In this document: positions 61,379 to 64,000 of the stretch, in pieces
Layout of the letters: each line of letters starts with the position of its first letter
Numbering within the stretch: position 1 is the stretch's first letter
Source of the DNA: Rotaria sp. Silwood1
Lineage: Eukaryota; Rotifera; Eurotatoria; Philodinida; Philodinidae
NCBI GenBank assembly: GCA_905250075.1
Contig: CAJNOP010000115.1
Coordinates: forward strand, 458,933-522,932
Direction of reading: 5' to 3'
DNA length: 64,000 nt
Made by a program: the position numbers and the translations under genes
Notes under the pieces: generated by a model
Told to the model about the DNA's origin: nothing
Databases searched by the model: none
What the model saw: only the letters and a program-made list of their open reading frames with translations

Positions 61379-61790
61379 CCTCAATCATGGTCTATGGAGT
61401 GACAGAAATTAAGGCCCCTCTCCCCCCTCAAAAAAAGTTACTTTTCGTCAGAATGGTCGAAATGGAGAAAAATAAATAGGAAGGTAGCCCGTCATCTAAT
61501 CTTTCATAAACGATAAAAATTATTACTCACCATCCCTTTTTTTCCAAAAAGTTTTGAAGATTTCTGGCATCCCCTATTCGAAAAATAAGCCATTTTTCGA
61601 AAAAAACAGAAAATCTTTTTCGTTTTTTCTCCATTTATGACTTCTTAATCACGCAAACCAAATTTCTCTGTTGTTACTCATACAATGTATTTAATTTTTT
61701 TGTTTGCAAGAGCGTCAAAAACTGCAGGTCCTCTGAGGTTCCATTTTTTGAATGAAACATTGTTATTATTATATTGAAAAGCACTTTTAT

Positions 61791-63243
61791 AATTTGGGGA
61801 AAATGACATCTCGTCTCACCCCATTTTTACGACCTCCTGGTAAATTAGTGTGCTTACAATCCCCGGACTTGAAGAAAATGTCATGGTGTTCGGAATGGAG
61901 TTCGTAAATGAAATACAACAAAAATACAGGGTGTTCGGAATGAAGCCTGTGCAGGAGTTCGGAATCAATTTTTACAATAGCTTTTTCAACGATTATAACC
62001 ATTGAAAAAGCTATTTTCAGAATTGATTCCGAACTCCATATAAATTTTTCTCTTTACGAACATCAAAATTTGGCTGAAGATCGGAATCCGAATGTCCGGA
62101 TGTTCGTAACGACGAAGACATGAGGGTCGTAATAAAAAAAAACGACACAATTGTCGTAAGTATGTTAAGTTTTGTTCACGTGTGAGAGAATATGAAGTGA
62201 TATGCTAGTCTCGCAACCTAAAATCATGTATAGAGAACGCTTCGATGAATTCAAGCAATCAAGCTTGTGCTTCTGTTCACTATTATAATTCTAGTGTTAG
62301 TTACTATTCTCCTAATTCCTTCAATACACTCTATTACAAATATCAGTTTTATTGAAAAAAAAGATATACATGTTTATTCATAACTCTAGTGTTAATGTAC
62401 ATCATCGCTCCATTCATGCTTTGATGGATGTCTACGCTTCTTGACTCTAGCTATTTGTTTATTCTTCGATGTTGTAGCAGTGAGACATTGTTGAGAAGAT
62501 GACGTGGAAGAGGACGATGAAGTAAAGTTAGACTCCAACAAGAAAAAAGATTCTATTCATTTGAATCATTTTCTAGAAATAAGCAATAAAAGAAACCCAA
62601 CCCACTTCTTTATCATAGTATATTTTCCAAATGTATACTTTTCACTTCTCTATGAAGGCTCAGTCTGATTTATCTTTACTGGCCATTTACTTGTGTAGCC
62701 AATCATATTTGAAAGTAGACACTGTCCTTTTTTACTTTATATTATATTTTATTTTCACCTGGACTGTTGACACATCTTGGTATCATGAATAGATTAAAAG
62801 ACGAATATTAGAAACAACTTCTAAAACTAGAGCATAGAGAGTATAGGTAGAGAAAGAATAATCTCCTACTCATATAATTATGAAAGTAATCAAAAATGCG
62901 ATCTATTATTGTCTATAAAAACAGAAAGTCTTTATATCACTTACAATTTTCTGATAAATTCTTTTACGAACTCCATGTTAAAGTCCTCTGAGAATTACTT
63001 TCCGAACATCCGACCGTGCTCATTCCGATCTTCAGGTATTACATAAAATACAGCAAAAAATACTCTATTCCGAACGCCCGGTAAACACATTACGATCTTC
63101 CTGCTGTCTCTTACGACCTCCGGTACATAGGTGTTGACGAACTACCGTCATAAATTTCTACGAAAAAAAATCATCTCCGAACACCCGGTAACATTTACCG
63201 GTGTTCGTAAGAAGTGAGACGAAACGTAAGTCACCCATAATTT
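61791..63243. mobile_element. 1.45-kb element nested in the TTAA element
   Basis: Left AATTTGGGG...TCGTCTCACC and right GTGAGACGAAACG...CACCCATAAT are imperfect inverted repeats. Clusters of GTTCGGAA, GTTCGTAA and TTACGACC motifs fill about 300 bp at each end as subterminal repeats. A perfect hairpin AATAGCTTTTTCAA/TTGAAAAAGCTATT lies at 61968-62014. Target duplication not resolved. Confidence 0.5.
62392..62531 (-). CDS. Possible C-terminal coding fragment, Ser-rich then basic
   Basis: On the minus strand a frame reads ESNFTSSSSSTSSSQQC, then TTSKNKQIARVKKRRH and PSKHEWSDDVH followed by TAA. The amino-acid mix looks more protein-like than the AT-rich surroundings. It lies inside the nested element, so it may be the tail of a transposon protein or a captured host exon. 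No upstream exon was identified and the family is not recognised. Confidence 0.3.
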
Positions 63244-63594
63244 GAGCGCCATTTTTTGAGAGTTTTTCGAGTGATTGAACTTGTCACCCCTGTTCTCCGC
63301 TTAAAAGATAAGAATTTAAAAAGAACGGGCCTCACGGACCCGGCATTCTGACATGCTCTTTCAAACAAAAAAAAATTATATATGTTGAGTGAGGATCCAC
63401 AGAGAATTCTTGCGGACAAAATGAGCTATCTTTTGACCCTTGTTTGGTGTATATCTCCCTCAAACTACATGGTATAGAACTGAAAACTTTACCATAGCAT
63501 CCTCATTACAGCCCCAACATATGCTGAAAATTTCACATGATTTCATCCTACTAGAGCCTGAGATAGAATTTTGAGGGGGAGGGGGCCTTAAACT

Positions 63595-63775
63595 TGGGTG
63601 TGGATATCTTCTGAAAGAAGATCCATGCCCACACCCATACCCACACCCACACCCACACCCCGCCCACACCCCACCCCCACCCCACCCCCACCCACACCCG
63701 CACCCATACCCACACCCGCACCCACACTCACACCCACACCCACACCCACACCCGCACCCACACCCACACCCCACC
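63595..63775. repeat. Telomere-like CCCACA tract
   Basis: A short G-rich start (TGGGTGTGGA), then a hairpin ATCTTCTGAAAGAAGAT, then about 150 bp of CCCACA with CCCATA, CCCGCA and CCCCAC variants. Open frames on both strands are repeat artefacts. Confidence 0.75.
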
Positions 63776-64000
63776 CAATTTTATACAGTCTGAAATATTA
63801 GGTTTAGAAACAAATTGGAGACGAAGAATTATTAAAGAAAGTCTCTTTACACATCAAATGAAAGATAAAGCTTTAAATGTCGTAAAATTTAAACTAAATA
63901 TATTCTTATAATTTATGCCTTCGGGCCATTTTGGTGACCACGACAAGTTCTACGAACAATATTAATAATTCGAATTATTAATATCGTTTCATCTTTTTCT
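63776..64000. other. Right edge of window; short AT palindrome
   Basis: No gene. A perfect 26-bp palindrome occupies 63959-63984, centred on TTCGAA with arms of ATATTAATAA. Confidence 0.7.

Larger units (their letters stand above)
61409..63591. mobile_element. 2.18-kb TTAA-flanked element between telomere-like tracts
   Basis: TTAAGGCCCCTCTCCCCCCT at the left is inverted at the right as GGGGGAGGGGGCCTTAA, with TTAA at both junctions and CAAAA/TTTTG extending the match. This is the same architecture as the element at 24147-25069. Telomere-like repeats lie on both outer sides. It hosts another element (61791-63243). No intact transposase is visible. Confidence 0.65.

Noticed and set aside
63460..63801. 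Gly-Cys-rich and Pro-Thr-rich open frames
   Set aside because: Same artefact of the telomere-like tract.
22000..64000. Possible Athena/Penelope or other reverse transcriptase coding regions
   Set aside because: Telomere-like tracts made me look for them, but no reverse transcriptase, GIY-YIG or integrase motif is visible in any frame listed or read by eye.

Overview
The window looks like a bdelloid rotifer genome (Adineta/Rotaria type), judged from three things. First, the genes are AT-rich eukaryotic genes with short GT-AG introns. Second, the gene families are ones I know to be expanded in bdelloids: divergent F-box proteins, an NHL-repeat ectoprotein, a VWA protein, and an LDLa/EGF ectodomain fused to a 7TM receptor. 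Third, there are many interstitial tracts of (TGTGGG)n, the telomeric hexamer known from Adineta vaga. No database was searched, so the taxon is an inference.

Layout. 1-21.3 kb is the gene-bearing, low-complexity AT-rich part. It holds a three-exon F-box gene (1794-3664, +), a non-coding stretch containing a diverged direct duplication (about 3.8-5.9 kb), and a giant four-exon HECT ubiquitin ligase (10010-21264, +) that assembles in phase to 3270 codons and ends with the canonical HECT cysteine loop. 21.3-64 kb is repeat-dominated. It holds hAT-like elements with 8-bp target duplications, TA-flanked and TTAA-flanked inverted-repeat elements, long palindromes, several minisatellites and at least six telomere-like (TGTGGG/CCCACA) tracts. 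Several elements are nested in one another. Two intact genes lie in this part: a secreted or surface-anchored NHL beta-propeller protein (32687-34817, -) and a large LDLa/EGF/7TM receptor (54615-59873, -). Two broken genes also lie here: a VWA gene bracketed by inverted repeats (25245-26085, -) and a short basic ORF hit by two transposons (22879-23326, +). Three 100-base N gaps (21564, 43040, 54515) are present; two abut repeat tracts.

The genes do not form a pathway. The NHL protein and the 7TM receptor are both predicted to face the outside of the cell, and the F-box and HECT proteins both belong to ubiquitin ligation, but nothing in the sequence links them. The most informative layer is the history of the repeat half: datable nested insertions, telomere-like tracts that repeatedly sit beside transposon ends or a shared repeat, and a telomere-like tract split by a TTAA element that itself hosts another element.
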